Origin: Endocalyx cinctus
Taxonomy: Eukaryota; Ascomycota; Sordariomycetes; Amphisphaeriales; Apiosporaceae
Length of the DNA: 64,000 bases
Reading direction: 5' to 3'
Assembly (NCBI GenBank): GCA_001600455.1
Contig: BCKC01000003.1
Span: forward strand, 1,922,001 to 1,986,000
Shown here: one piece after another, positions 10,619-21,863 of the stretch
Position numbering within the stretch: position 1 is the first letter of the stretch
Layout of the letters: each line of letters opens with the position of its first letter
Position numbers and translations under genes: made by a program
The notes under the pieces: generated by a model
Told to the model about the DNA's origin: nothing
The model's input: the letters and a program-made list of their open reading frames with translations, nothing else
Database searches by the model: none

Positions 10619-11790
10619 GTGGTTTTTTCCTTTGTGGGAGTTTTGCATGCTTGACGCTCAACCGAGAAAGTCGTAAGCCGACTCGGCTATATCGAGAAAA
10701 GTGAGCCGATTTAACCAGGGATATATTTCGCCAGGCATGGGTTGAAAATTGAACCGAAAATTCATAATTTAGGATACCAAGGTCAGGGGTTTATGCAAGG
10801 TTCTCTCTTTCAAGCTTATCTATCAGTCATTAAACAGCCTTGCCATCCTTTTAAACTAGGACAAATAGGTTCGCTATGAGGTCTCGTAGGTGACTTGAAT
10901 GCATGCTGCTTTAGCATCGGAATAGCCGGTGATAGAAAGCTGACGGGCGCATCGTATCAGTCGCGGGCAGGCATGCGAGCCGTCACGAGACGGGGATCGG
11001 CCCCTCAGGAGAACCATACCAAGACATAGCAAGTCAATAATATTCTGCCGGGTATGTTGACTCTTGTGAAAGATGCTTCCGAAATAAAGCATAGAGATAT
11101 AATTGCGGGGTCCTCTTGTTCTATCACACATAAGCTTGGATTAGCGTGCTCTAGGCGGACAGGGTCTCTTAGCGTAATCCAGAGTGTCGGGTCGGAAGCG
11201 CTCGTATGATTGGCCAAGAATTATAGGACCGGCGTGATCAGTTCATTTTCACATATATTAGGGTTTTTATTTAAATATGTTGGCTGCAGAGTCTGATCAT
11301 TTGCAGCTATCCCTACTTCTATTACCCTGCTTCCTATCTGTATATTGTGCCAGGCAAGGTGACTCGTAATTTGCCGAATGTCACTTCAACATTAATATGG
11401 GGTAATATTTGGATTTAGAAACTGCGAGGGATTACATTTTTATTCGTCCACCTCCCTTTTCCACACGGGCTAATTAAGTGTGCTTGGCTTATGTGGGGGC
11501 TGGTAGGATTACACTAACGAGGTAAAGGCGACTGTTCTAAGCATTTCCCGTCTTTTCTAATGACAAGCGTAGGACCTTTTTCCGCGCTAATGGAAACGTT
11601 CGTATTGTCGTGGCATAGGTTTATGATGTATGGTTTCTAAATGGTTATTTGAGATGAAAATACAGTGTCAAGAATCAGAAACCGGGAAATTGTCTTTGAA
11701 TTCGAATGTCAATTCCTGAATTAAATATCCCCTTGAAATAATTTCCCGCAGCCCTGCAGACCCGCAGATTTCACCTGTCATGTGATTTAG
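10619..11790. other. 1.2-kb stretch with no supported gene
   Basis: Moderately AT-rich. A minus-strand ATG-initiated frame of 85 codons (10874-11131) exists but has no splice support and no recognisable motif, so it is not called. No repeat or RNA gene is apparent. Confidence 0.45.
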
Positions 11791-12270
11791 CTAGGACCCC
11801 ATCTCCTCGTCGACCGTGCCAGTCCCGGCGGCAGCAGGGAGAAGACCCAACCCTCTGAGAAAACCGATAATGTCTACCGAAAACTGTCGCAGGTCTGCCT
11901 TCATACCATCCATTGCATTTTCGACTTTTGACGTAAAGCTGTTATATCGGTCCATTGTAGCGCTCACTGTGGCGACAAAGCGCTCGAGCTTAGCTAGTCG
12001 TGACATGATCGTAAATAGAAGCCTGACATCTGTGAGAAATTGAACGTGGCTTCTCGATTAAACTGCTTACATTCTCGTGTCTTCATTTCGGTCAGCCGTA
12101 GCGCCTTCGCGAGGACCTGAAGGGTAGACTGTCGAATCTGGTGTTATCAAAGCTGAGCTCGTGTCCGCTCGAAGCTCTGGAACATCTGTCGCATGTTGAT
12201 CGTTGCTAGCTAACCATTCCTCGACGAAAGAGAAGTCGTCGCCACTCTCGTTGTTCGGGAAGTTGCCCAT
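11791..12270 (-). CDS. Unknown 143-residue two-exon protein
   Basis: Exons 12270-12071 and 12022-11791 with a 48-nt phase-2 intron (GTAAGC..GTCAG). The N-terminal exon is acidic (GDDFSFVEEWLASNDQHATD). The second is a helical segment (SRLAKLERFVATVSATMDRY) ending in a hydrophobic IIGFLRGLGLLPAAAG tail. It resembles in style the other small helical proteins of this region, with an acidic disordered front and a helix behind, but no homology between them is visible. Confidence 0.6.
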
Positions 12271-13444
12271 GGTCTAAAATTGAAGTTGATGAATTGATGA
12301 ACTAGCTGGTGAGTCTTCGGGTGCCTACCGCAGCCGTTTAAATCAGTTATGTGGAATCCTGGCATATTTGTAGGTAAGAGAACCCCGAATGTTCGCCTGA
12401 TTTTTAGCCATTTACAGGTTAGCTTGGTTAGCGCGTTCTTATTGCCGCTTTCTGTTTCCCGACTTGGGGTTAGGATGTGTCAACCTCACTAGATTGCCAT
12501 AAATGGCCCCGGAACACTGCCTTCGACTCGTGACAAGGCTTCTCCACCGACAAGAAGTTCTACCACTGATCCTATTATAATAATCAGAATTAACCTATGG
12601 GTGGTGTTGTTGGTGACACCTGCATTAGTCGCCAGCCAGTCACCGTCTGTATGTATCCCTTCCTCTATTGTGGATGTGGATGCGGGAGTCTTTGATGTAT
12701 CTTCCGTGTGAGTGGGGCATTGGCGATTGATCGTTACGTCGTATTTATTAGAATCATACTTAGAATACAATATCTAAGAAAATCTCGAAAGACCAATGGC
12801 AAGGCGAGATACAGTCTATTTCTCGCACCCTCCATCACGTATCACTTTAGCGCTACGTCGGGCGACTCGCTGGTCCCGCCGGGGCTGCCGAACAGCTGAC
12901 TGGTTTTTCGATCTTACTACTTTGATCCGACTTTGACTTTTCCGAGGCACATTCCAAAGACGACGCGCTAGCTACGATATGCCTAGTCGTAGCGATGCTG
13001 TCCGGCCTATCTGAATGGGCGTCAAAACGCGATCGCACATGTCACGAATGCTGGTTAACATCTGTACAGCCCTCGTCATTGGCACACTTTCGTCCTTACA
13101 GGGATTTCCGACTATAGCCACAGAAAATGGAACGGCTACCTGCAGGTGAAAGGAACAAGCCAACAACCGAAGACAGGACAGGAAGCAGCGTCTAACCCTC
13201 TGATTCCAGTGGCCTTTCTTTCAATTGCCTCCACCCTCGCTTTATTACAGATCATTTGGAATGCTATATTCAGAATACTACACCGAAGAAGCTTAATAAA
13301 TATATACTACCCGTGGTTCTCGTAATACAATCTGACAAGTCCAATACGCCCACGCTTCTCTTCCTCCCAACCACGTCAACCTTCCCCCCTTTCTTTAATT
13401 ATTTTCTCCTATTTCATCAAAAGTTTCATCATCGTCCCTCATCT
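12271..13444. other. Mostly non-coding, with unresolved minus-strand coding fragments
   Basis: Open minus-strand stretches lie at 12489-12770 (hydrophobic LILIIIIGSVVELLVGG near its end) and at 12853-13150 (VPFSVAIVGNPCKDESVPMT after a possible CACCTGCAG acceptor). Neither has a usable ATG or a coherent splice model, so they are left as possible gene remnants. The last 70 bp before 13445 are CT-rich, as expected of the promoter of the following gene. Confidence 0.4.
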
Positions 13445-13860
13445 ATGTCTCACAACAATCTCAGTCGCAGTGATGACCTGCTCCAGTCGTTACTTGATCC
13501 CGAGTTTATTCGTGCTGTTCGCGATACATTCGTTCGCAATAGGAGCAACCCCGATAATACTGCTATGTACAAGTGTCAAGCTTGCATAGAAACGGCTCGC
13601 CATCTTCGAGAGATACGTCAGCTTCTACTAAAGCTTGATAACATGGTCAACCTCCTGGTGGGAACAGAACCGCAGCAAGTTAGCTTTTTAGATATCGTAA
13701 GTTTTGTTAACTTTATTTTCTCTCGCTCCTTCTTTACTTCCTTTTTTTTCTTCAAAAATTTGCCCCTGCTAAATTCAAGCAGTCTCCTCTCTGCCTTAGT
13801 CCCATAGTCGAGTCGACGGAAGACACATCCACGTACCCTGCCGACAACAACGGACAGTGA
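13445..13860 (+). CDS. Small two-exon protein, unknown
   Basis: Exons 13445-13696 and 13783-13860 with an 86-nt phase-0 intron (GTAAGT..AAGCAG) give 109 residues. It starts MSHNNLSRSDDLLQSLLDPE and has a Cys pair (YKCQACIETARHLREI) in a helical middle. The ATG follows about 70 bp of CT-rich leader. No family recognised. Confidence 0.65.
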
Positions 13861-14570
13861 TAAGACGAATAGGTACTAGCCATCAAGGAAATAAGAAAGA
13901 AATTAGAATGAGTTTCACGCATGATGGCTTCAGTATTAGACGGATTAAACTGTAGTGGAGTGGTCACAGGAGTATCTGTTCGCTAAGCATGGATATACAT
14001 CTGAGCTGTTCATAGTTGTTCATTTTAGGCCAAGGACATTTCAATAGACCTTCTTGTTGATCACATAGGTATACATTCAGCTCTTTACTCCCGCGTAGAT
14101 GAGGCCATCCAATCCCCCACACATCCATCCATATATGAAGATCTAGTACGTCATCTTCCCAGCTTAGCTGCGGGATACTTGCGTTGCTCTTGCTGGCATA
14201 GCCCCGCGTCGCGTAGGAAGCCTTCTTTGTCGTAGCTGGGTAATCGTGGTGAAGGTATTAATAGGAAATTTAAGAAACGTAGGCGAAAGATAAATTAATC
14301 AGGGTATACGGCAGGGGAGGTCTTTCTGTTAGTCTTGCTCGGCATAATGTTGAGAACTTAAGGAGGTATATCAATATCTTATTCTCGATCGGTGTTCGAT
14401 GGAAGATATATTCCTCAGGACAACGCCGGATGATCTGGTCTGCCATATGGAGTTTCTCCCGCTCGACACCACCCGATTAATTTCCAGCACGCCCCAACGA
14501 CGAAGACCGCGATATCGTAAGCAGCAAACAAGACCGTAAGAAACTAAAAGAGTTAAAAAATGACTACTAA
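13861..14570. other. Intergenic, nothing recognised
   Basis: Both strands lack ORFs with a start codon and splice support. The sequence is moderately AT-rich with no clear repeat. Confidence 0.45.
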
Positions 14571-15247
14571 TTAGATATGAAAACTTACTAATAGATCTTT
14601 TTTTGTGGTTGAAAATATTAATCCGATTGTGCTAATGATACAAACTAAAGCCTGGAGGGTGAAATACGTAATAAAATAAACTCTATTTCGTACGGTGTCC
14701 TGCATGATTCGCAGCCACTCCCACATCATCCAGAGCCGGTATAAATATATCGAACTATGGCACAAGGACCGACTCCAGAGCGGATGCGTGCTTGTAATAC
14801 CTATCCCCACCGAGAACAATAAACACACGACAGCTGATATACAGGCCAAAGGGACAGGAGCGAACGACCGCTGACCATAGCTCCACGTCCCAACTGCTAA
14901 TAAAGACTAGGTTTGGTCAGCCATAATTACGAGAATGAAATATCGCATCTACCTACCTCGCGAATCGTACTCCATAGAGCAATAGTTAAGCAGAAGTAGG
15001 GTAACCAAAGTTCAGCCCCGTTCCGTACTAGAATGGAAAACACAGACGAGATTCCGACGCCAAAGACAGATTCGACTATAATGAAAGTTACGAATGTACG
15101 CCGGTACACTACGGCTAGCGGGAGTGGCGGTTGGTACATGCGAGACGGTGACGTATAAACTAGAAAGAAGCTGGCTGTTGTAGCTATGATTTCAAAAGTA
15201 AGGGCCAGGTAAATAATGGCTTCTTGCTGGTAGTTCGAAGAGATCAT
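14571..15247 (-). CDS. Polytopic membrane protein, unknown
   Basis: Exons 15247-14957 and 14906-14571 joined by a 50-nt phase-0 intron (GTAGGT..CCTAG, branch GCTGAC) give 208 residues. Five to six hydrophobic helices are visible: IIYLALTFEIIATTASFFLV, TFVTFIIVESVFGVGI, LWLPYFCLTIALW, LACISAVVCLLFSVGIG and ALVCIISTIGLIF. It could be a small fungal integral membrane enzyme or channel-like protein, but I cannot assign a family. It stands alone in an AT-rich area. Confidence 0.6.
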
Positions 15248-15639
15248 GATGGTTGGATATTCATATATAACGTGATGAAATGCTTTTTATATTTTATGGC
15301 AATAAAAAATAGTTGAGTGTGAAATTTATTGTCTTACGAAACTGTGACAAACAACAAAGCAATATTTGTAATAATTTGATAGGGATGAAAAAGGGGTAAA
15401 GGGTTCTCCGCTTTGATATTCGCATTTATGGATTAACTCATCGGTATATTCCTTCTGAATCACTCTACGCGTCATCAAGGGCAGTACTTGGAATGAATTA
15501 GCATATATCAACTATAATACGAAAGGACCTAAGTAGCACCAAAATCGAAGTCTTTTCTTATCATTTACTTTTTAACTAAGTATCGGCTTATTTACTATCT
15601 CGTTTACGCACTTAGAACCTAACAGTGCTACACATCATA

Positions 15640-15890
15640 GCTGTATTCCTGTAATTATTCGGGGGTCCATAGGAGTGTCAGAGATACCCTTCCACGTAGA
15701 CGGAGTATAGTTAAGTAGTATATTAAGTATTTAAGGATCGAATATATATTCGTATTGATTCTCATCCTTCTTCCCCCTTTTAAGGAGAGGGCAGCCCTCC
15801 TTATATAAACGAATTGTGATATAATAGCGACCACCTGGGTTGTCGCCAGAGAGCAGCTAATATACATGAGACCTATCACCCTGAGAATTC
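15640..15890 (-). repeat. Dispersed repeat R2, inverted and AT-shifted copy
   Basis: Read on the minus strand this segment aligns with 40690-40912 on the plus strand. Shared landmarks in the same order are ATAAGG, CCTCTCCTTAA, AGAATCAAT, TCGATCCTTA, ACTCCGTCT-like and ACACTCC. The differences are mainly C to T and G to A in this copy, as expected of repeat-induced point mutation. The content suggests the end of an LTR retrotransposon, but that is inference. Confidence 0.6.
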
Positions 15891-15911
15891 CAAACTATGT
15901 CCTTTACCATG

Positions 15912-16715
15912 CTAATCATCGTTTTCATCGCTAACCCAGACCATAGACCCATCTGACAAGTCGTTTTCGTTAGAGCTGAAAAGGCTTTCCGAGCCAACCA
16001 GGCTGTTAATATCGCTGTCTATATCTTGGAAAACCGTCTCGCTGTCAGAAACCTCATCGGCGAATGCATGCTGTCTGAGTGCATGTGAGTCGGTAAAGCC
16101 CCTGGTTAGTGCTCGTATGCCGTTGACAGCTTCTTGATGGGAACAAGTCCAACGAAGCCTCACACTACAATATATGTCTAGCTCTTCCGTCGATTGGCTA
16201 TATTCCATACCGGTTTCTAACTGGAAGGGTCGAAAATGTCGAATGTTCAGGACTTCTTTGAGAAGACTATGGCACTTATAGATAAGAGAAAATACCACCC
16301 TTTCCAAGACTCTCCCATTATCTTCAATATGAACTTCTGTGAAGTTATTAAATCTCGAAAGATAGTCCTCGCAATGTTTAATGGGGGTAAATATATCGAT
16401 AGAATGAAGGTTTCGATAGTACGAGAGAAGAGCAACTGTGTGTATAGCGAAACTCCGGGGGGTTGACTCCTTTAGCATATCTTCGGCAACACCGATCCCA
16501 AAGGGTCGACTCTTCGACGCCCATTGTTGAAGAAATTCGGAAGAACACAGTTTGTTAGTCTCCACGCTCAGACTAAGAGGCGTCACGATCCTGTTATAAG
16601 TTAGAAGACGCGCTTGTACACTTAGAAATTGGGCTTGACGTACAGGCAAGCAGAATCGTTCATCTCGTAGAGGTGATAATGGTTTAGGTTGATGTAGGAA
16701 TAAAAGATTTAGGAG
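15912..16715 (-). CDS. Unknown protein with acidic C-terminus; 5' end unresolved
   Basis: An open frame of 267 codons runs from a good acceptor (GTCTTTCAG at 16716) to a stop at 15912. It contains no ATG near its beginning, so at least one upstream exon is missing or lost. The body is a helical and leucine-rich mixture (SIDIFTPIKHCEDYLSRFNN) and the tail is acidic (DSDINSLVGSESLFSSNEND). A degenerate F-box/LRR protein is conceivable but I cannot support it. An ATG-initiated frame at 16858-17088 could be an upstream exon, but its donor phase does not fit. Confidence 0.4.
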   Translation of the reverse strand, partial: LLNLLFLHQPKPLSPLRDERFCLPVRQAQFLSVQARLLTYNRIVTPLSLSVETNKLCSSEFLQQWASKSRPFGIGVAEDMLKESTPRSFAIHTVALLSYYRNLHSIDIFTPIKHCEDYLSRFNNFTEVHIEDNGRVLERVVFSLIYKCHSLLKEVLNIRHFRPFQLETGMEYSQSTEELDIYCSVRLRWTCSHQEAVNGIRALTRGFTDSHALRQHAFADEVSDSETVFQDIDSDINSLVGSESLFSSNENDLSDGSMVWVSDENDD

Positions 16716-17719
16716 CTGAAAGACTAGAGTAAAGGATTATCAACAGATTATATACTGACTAGGAAAGCTTTGATAGGATTTGTCAGATTTAGGGGTCGCT
16801 GAGTTGGCAACTGAAAAAAATGTAGTTATGCATGCGTAGGGTGGGACAGCGGAGTGTTCAAGTACATAAGGGGTATTCGAAGTTACTAATTAAGGGTGGT
16901 AAGCCAATTTCAGGGGTTGTGCTGCATGTGGCGGTAAGCCTTAAGTGATCCCGTATCCTAGAGAAGGCCTTTTCAGGATTTTGTCTTGAGATGCTACTGA
17001 GGAAGAAAAATACGTCTTTACTACGCTTAGATATGCTGGGGGAACAGCCTGTCTTACGCCCTACTGTCGGACTTGTACAGAATAACATATACCTGCTCTG
17101 TTGAACCGAGCTTTCACGCTACGCCATTCCCTGTTATATAATGGCAGATTTACCTATCCGTACTCGCAGCAGTTGTTAACATGATCCCTTATCTAACTAC
17201 TAGCTAAGGTCCTGTTGTTGAGAACAAGTCCCAGTGCCTCGATCATGCTCTCGTGGATCGATCATGTAATGCGTTACTAAACCGATTGTCTAGCATGAGC
17301 TCGTAGGTAGACATAAGATACAGAACGAAAACTCAAACTCATTGTGACGTATAAAATAAAGGACATGGGATTTCTTGGTAGTAAATCCGCCCCATCAGCA
17401 ATAAGAACTCTACTAATATATAACCAAGCAAGGGTCCAGGACAAGTTAATGACAGAGTTAATAGTGTTACATAAAAGATGACATATTTTTCGCAATTATA
17501 TACTTCATATCTTAGGTAATCAACTTAATAATGAAACGAAAGTAAGGTTAGAATTGTTGTGTATTTAAGACCTATTACTCTGGCCAAATAACTTCCTAAC
17601 ATCATAAGATTGTCTCCACCGTGACGCATATTGCTGGAATATCTGTCGTAATTGGAATTGTGTGTACTCTTTGAAAGTGTAAGCAGTCGTCACTGAGGGT
17701 AAAATTCTGTACAATACCT
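16716..17719. other. AT-rich, no supported gene
   Basis: Contains unassigned minus-strand open stretches at 16858-17088 (ATG-initiated, 76 codons, no motif) and 17277-17495 (hydrophobic, no ATG). Neither is convincing. Confidence 0.4.
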
Positions 17720-17872
17720 TTATTTCGAATCTTTCTTAGTGAACCCCATCTTATCGACGGCGCTCCGATCTGGACTCTCCATGAAGTCGATGTTTTCGTC
17801 AGGGGCAGGAGGGGGAGGAGGGGGAGGAGGCGGGGAAGACTCTTTTTTCTTGTCACCAGAGTCCGATGGCAT
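17720..17872 (-). CDS. Small proline-rich protein, possible gene
   Basis: A 50-residue ATG-initiated frame begins MPSDSGDKKKESS, followed by nine prolines and then a polar tail ending KMGFTKKDSK. The proline run comes from a GGAGGGGGAGGAGG-type tract on the plus strand. The frame is short, so chance is possible. The clean charge pattern before and after the proline run, and the pyrimidine-rich upstream sequence, favour a real small protein. Confidence 0.4.
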   Translation of the reverse strand: MPSDSGDKKKESSPPPPPPPPPAPDENIDFMESPDRSAVDKMGFTKKDSK

Positions 17873-19642
17873 TTTAAGTGGTGGTTTAAGATGTGAGAAC
17901 GGTTGGTAAACGGGCTGAAGAGAAAGGGATAGGTCAAGAGTATCTAGCCTAGTTTAGGAAGAGAATGCGAGGTCGATACTAACGATGGCGGTGGGGGAGT
18001 CAATATATAGAGATTTTACATTCAGAGACCAACTGGCAACTTGAGATATGCTTATAACACCAGTTGGCTATCCCCAGAACCTCCCATTGAGTTGCATATG
18101 CATCCCCTCGGGTGGTTCTCTCGATTTGGCCAACTGTGTGATGAGGTTTTCAGAAGAGACGCCGATACGGCCATACACGGTCACCTGCATTTGCAGGAAA
18201 TATCTAGATTGAACCTTGCATTTTTCCTAGACTCTAGCCTTGAGTATTACCGCTGAACGAAATCTGTATATGTCTGACGTGGCATAGTCCTCTGAGAGCA
18301 ACCCTAGCCACCTTATGTTTTAGTTCGGCTTGATCAGAGATGCCTGTATCAAGATTTCATAATATGCTTTCGATTTCCTTTACGAGAGGACCTCAGAGAG
18401 GGTAGTATTGAAAAAAGGGACGTGGTTTGTATATCTATTATCTCTCCCCGATGGAACCCTCCTCACCGGCCTCCATCTCGTCCAACATAGTAACATAAGT
18501 ACATCGCATATAAGGGGACCGTTATGTTCTATAGAACCCTATAAGTACTAATTTCAAACCATGCACTGATCGTCGGAACTGTTGTTATGTTCGGGACAAC
18601 CAATGCTACAGTTGTACTATCTGCAAAGTCCATCTGAGCTGCGGTTCCATTACATTTTATACTTACCTCAGTTGAGTCGGGTGTGATCAGGTTTTACCCC
18701 CTGGCCTCAATCTAAATGATAATTCATATACTCATAACGTGACATAGCTCTGAGGAAGAAAAGACAGGCCACCCCAGGGGAATTTGAGATCTATCGAAGA
18801 CACCATCTAGACTTCAGCTATGGGTGGAGTATTTCTAGTTATACATTAACGGTGGCTAGGCGAAGTAAGAACGTTGAGCATATTATTAAGCCTCTGATTC
18901 TCGGGTTGCTTAGGGAATCTCGAGTAATAATGTAACCTAACCTGTTAGTTAGACAGGATCCCGCAGGAATTCTATATTTTGTTGACCGCGACAAAGTTCG
19001 TCACTTGGTCAATATTGAAGAATGTTATATTTTAGTGTATTATCTCAAATTTATCTAAGACTAATCATCCTATAGAGGTCACCTATCAAACATGTGTTCC
19101 TTGCACGTAGCTCCACACAGACCCTAGCTAGTTGTTCCAGAATTTTTAGAGTAATAAATAGGTAAGCGCTGGGTAAGTGCTGGATAAAAGATGGGTAAAT
19201 GCTGGGCAAATAATGGGTAACTATGAATTTACCCGAGCATCGAATTATTGAAGTTTTAAGGCTAACCCTTCATTGATTAGACTATCTTTTAGTCCTATAG
19301 AAAGCTTTGGCCGAAAGCTGACGAAGCATTAATGCCTTAGGCAATAAGTCACGTGGACTTGGTGGGGTGTTTAGGCAAAATACCGCGGGGCTCTAGAGTG
19401 TCACTAAAGAGCATTTCAGAACTAAATTGGGCCTCAATAAACAAGAAGAAAGTACGACAATGGCTAAGTTCGCGACATATTTATGCGCAGGTAAGTCACG
19501 TAACTACGATTCCCATCATGAAAATAAATCTAATACAATAGAACATAAATAATAGTAACGACAAAATTCATCGCTTCATACCGCCGCTTTAATCACGAGT
19601 CCTATCTTATACGTCGCATAGAGTAATCGAAAATACTTTGAA
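17873..19642. other. 1.8-kb AT-rich gene-poor stretch with a degenerate short repeat
   Basis: No supported gene. Around 19160-19230 a degenerate tandem array of TGGGTAA-type units occurs. A plus-strand open stretch at 18041-18256 lacks an early ATG and is not called. Confidence 0.45.
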
Positions 19643-19990
19643 ATGACAACGAAAGGGAAAGATAATAAGAAGGAGAAGCAGGCCGATAAGCCGGTGCGTA
19701 CTCAAACTCTCTTGGTTTATAATGGTACTAAAAACACATAGGTTGGGGCGAAAGCTCTTGAAGGACAAGAAGAATTCATACAGGGCAAGATCTTTGGACC
19801 ATTTGGGTGCGCTATGCAGGTGCAAGGTAGGGGCAAATTAATACAGATCTACGATCCAAACACGAAACCGGGCTCTGCAGCATACTGGGAATGGGATGAC
19901 GAAGAAAGAGCTGGGGAGTGTTTTGTTCCCGCATACTTTAAAGTACGGGTAGTGAAAGCCCATGTGGCATTCATAACACCTTCATCTTGA
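19643..19990 (+). CDS. Small unknown protein, 99 residues, two exons
   Basis: Exons 19643-19693 (17 codons, very Lys-rich: MTTKGKDNKKEKQADKP) and 19742-19990 with a 48-nt phase-0 intron (GTGCGT..CATAG). The second exon has a compact beta-like sequence (QGKIFGPFGCAMQVQG, AYWEWDDEERAGECFVPAYF). It is a clear gene that ATG-based ORF searches miss, because the first exon is tiny and the second has no early Met. Its last 20 bases overlap, antisense, the 3' end of the gene at 19971-20842. No family recognised. Confidence 0.65.
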
Positions 19991-20842
19991 GCCGTTCCAT
20001 GAACTCCGTTCCCTCATCGAATCCAACCAAGAACTGAAGAGTAATATCACCCCTGCCCCTAGGAGATAAGCCTTGAATACAGTCTGTCGTCGCTCCTCCC
20101 GTCCGCCGTTCCCATCTATATTGAATACTGGCTTGCATGGCAGCTACGAGGTCAGACCATAATTGGGGGAATGTTTCGAGTATATCAACCGAAGCTTCGG
20201 AGTACTTGTACTCGATTTCTGGGGAGGAATGTTAGTCAAATAATAACAGTGTAAATAGGGGTTAGGTTTACCTCTGACGATTACTTCACGGGCACTGCCA
20301 TTTAAAGAGTCTGGAGAGTTGTTTGGGTCAACTGAATTTTGAAGTTTTATCGCTAGCTCATCGAGAGGGCGATATTTAAATTGATTGGATTTGCTCTTCA
20401 GGTTCTGTAGCAAGAAATTCTTGTTGGAAATATTTAGCTCGACTATTTTTCGCTTGCCCAAACTGGCAGAACACAGTACAGATAGCCCGAGGCCGCATTG
20501 CTTTTCTACATCAAGAAGAAACTGCCTGTAAATATTGTCTCGACGGTGTGTTGACTCTGTGTGCTTGATCCGAAGGGCTTCAGTAATAAGGTTCGTCTTC
20601 TCAAATCGCTGTACAGTCTTGAATGCATCGAATGTACTCTCAATCTTCTCAACGCAAGCTTTAACGGACGCTGGTATATACGAAGCCGATCGACGAGAAA
20701 GTTCTCTTTCAATGGACAAAGTTGTTTGTCGACAATGCTCATAGAGAGACTTAAGGTCATCTGTGGTCACATTGATATAACCGTCCATGTAAGAGAAGCT
20801 ATCTCTATCGCCTATCTTTAGGAGGATATGGGGTGGTTCCAT
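19971..20842 (-). CDS. Unknown 272-residue protein
   Basis: Exons 20842-20272 and 20218-19971 with a 53-nt phase-1 intron (GTAAAC..CCCCAG, branch CTAAC). The N-terminus MEPPHILLKIGDRDSFSYMD is followed by long helices (SLYEHCRQTTLSIERELSRR). The C-terminal exon is well formed (ILETFPQLWSDLVAAMQASI). Its stop codon lies inside the coding region of the convergent gene at 19643-19990. Its upstream region carries a degenerate GGGAAAGTTCT repeat. I recognise no family. Confidence 0.65.
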
Positions 20843-20879
20843 AATAGACTATGAAAAATCTAGGTGGTATTTAAAAAAA

Positions 20880-20985
20880 ATTGTTCCGGGAAAGTACTAG
20901 GGAAGTTATGGGAAAGTTCTGGGGAAATTCTGGGAAGTTCTAGGAAAGACCTGGGGAATTTCTAGGAAAATTTTGGAGTAAATTA
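20880..20985. repeat. Degenerate short tandem repeat upstream of the 272-residue gene
   Basis: About eight imperfect copies of a GGGAAAGTTCT(A/G)G-type unit, 10-13 bp each, lie 40-140 bp upstream of the start codon at 20842. They occupy promoter position but could be simple-sequence drift. Confidence 0.6.
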
Positions 20986-21689
20986 AGGACAATCTAAAAT
21001 ACCATGCCAAGGGTTCCCACATACGTATCCTACGATATGCATATTGGACAATATTGATAAGGATCTATTCTGCAGGACGCTTGCGGATAAATGTATGCAT
21101 TACATATCAACCCTGCCAATATACCATTTCCAGCAAGCGTTGCGACAGATCAGGATGTCCAACAACATTAATGATATGCATATATATTTACAACACATAT
21201 ATGCCCTTATATCATAACGATATGCCGGAACCTGTACCATCTTCCAGGTTAGAAGCTGTCATCGATCAAGATTTCGAATGTGTCGTAATATATACGCAAA
21301 AGGGCATACTAACTTATTCAATGTCTCCTGAGGTGCAGGTTTCTGCCAATATCTATCCATAATTCACGCGGGTGATTTATTCGCAAGTATCGCGGTGGAC
21401 CAATAGCCGTTGTATTGAGTGATAACAACATGACTGCCTAGATAGCGGGGAATGTAATATCTAATTCAGAATAGAGAGCCATACTTCGATATGGTATACA
21501 TGCTAAACAACTCACAAATTAGAATATAAGAGGAGGCTTTTCGCGCAAGAATTTTGATCAAATAACATTTCATACTCTCGGGAAAAAAAAGTCAAGCCCC
21601 CTTCTTATAACTTTACAGCAAACTTTCCAGTCTATTAAATACCAACGACAATTTAAAACGCAGAGCTCTCAATAACTATTCTTTTCATA
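20986..21689. other. Intergenic, one weak small ORF
   Basis: A 46-codon ATG frame at 21222-21362 (MPEPVPSSRLEAVIDQ start) is open but has no other support. Otherwise the stretch is AT-rich, with a poly-A run near 21581 shortly before the Cys-rich gene. Confidence 0.4.
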
Positions 21690-21863
21690 ATGTGCAAAAA
21701 CTACTACAGCACCAAAATCTATTCATGTGGCAAAAGAGAAAGACAATTTGTGAAGTTTGAGTCTTGCTCTGACAAGGACGAACCAGGCCACGCTGCTACC
21801 GATGAGACCTTGGGCTCTAGTAGAGTGAGGGAGACTTGCGGTGCGCCGGTTTGCAACCATTAA
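21690..21863 (+). CDS. Small cysteine-containing protein, conserved fungal type
   Basis: A 57-residue intronless protein beginning MCKNYYSTKIYSCGKRERQF and ending TCGAPVCNH. The pattern MCK-Y-----YSCGK and a late C-x3-4-C-x-H resembles a family of short intracellular Cys/His proteins common in filamentous fungi, whose role is unknown. There is no signal peptide, so it is not an obvious secreted effector. It is preceded by a leader with a TTAAATAC box near 21633. Confidence 0.6.
   Translation: MCKNYYSTKIYSCGKRERQFVKFESCSDKDEPGHAATDETLGSSRVRETCGAPVCNH

Noticed and set aside
12489..12770. Minus-strand ORF with a hydrophobic segment
   Set aside because: Begins with TTG, and no ATG or acceptor provides a start.
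16858..17088. 76-codon minus-strand ATG frame as first exon of the 15912-16715 gene
   Set aside because: Its only nearby donor has a phase that does not join the downstream exon, and it has no recognisable motif.
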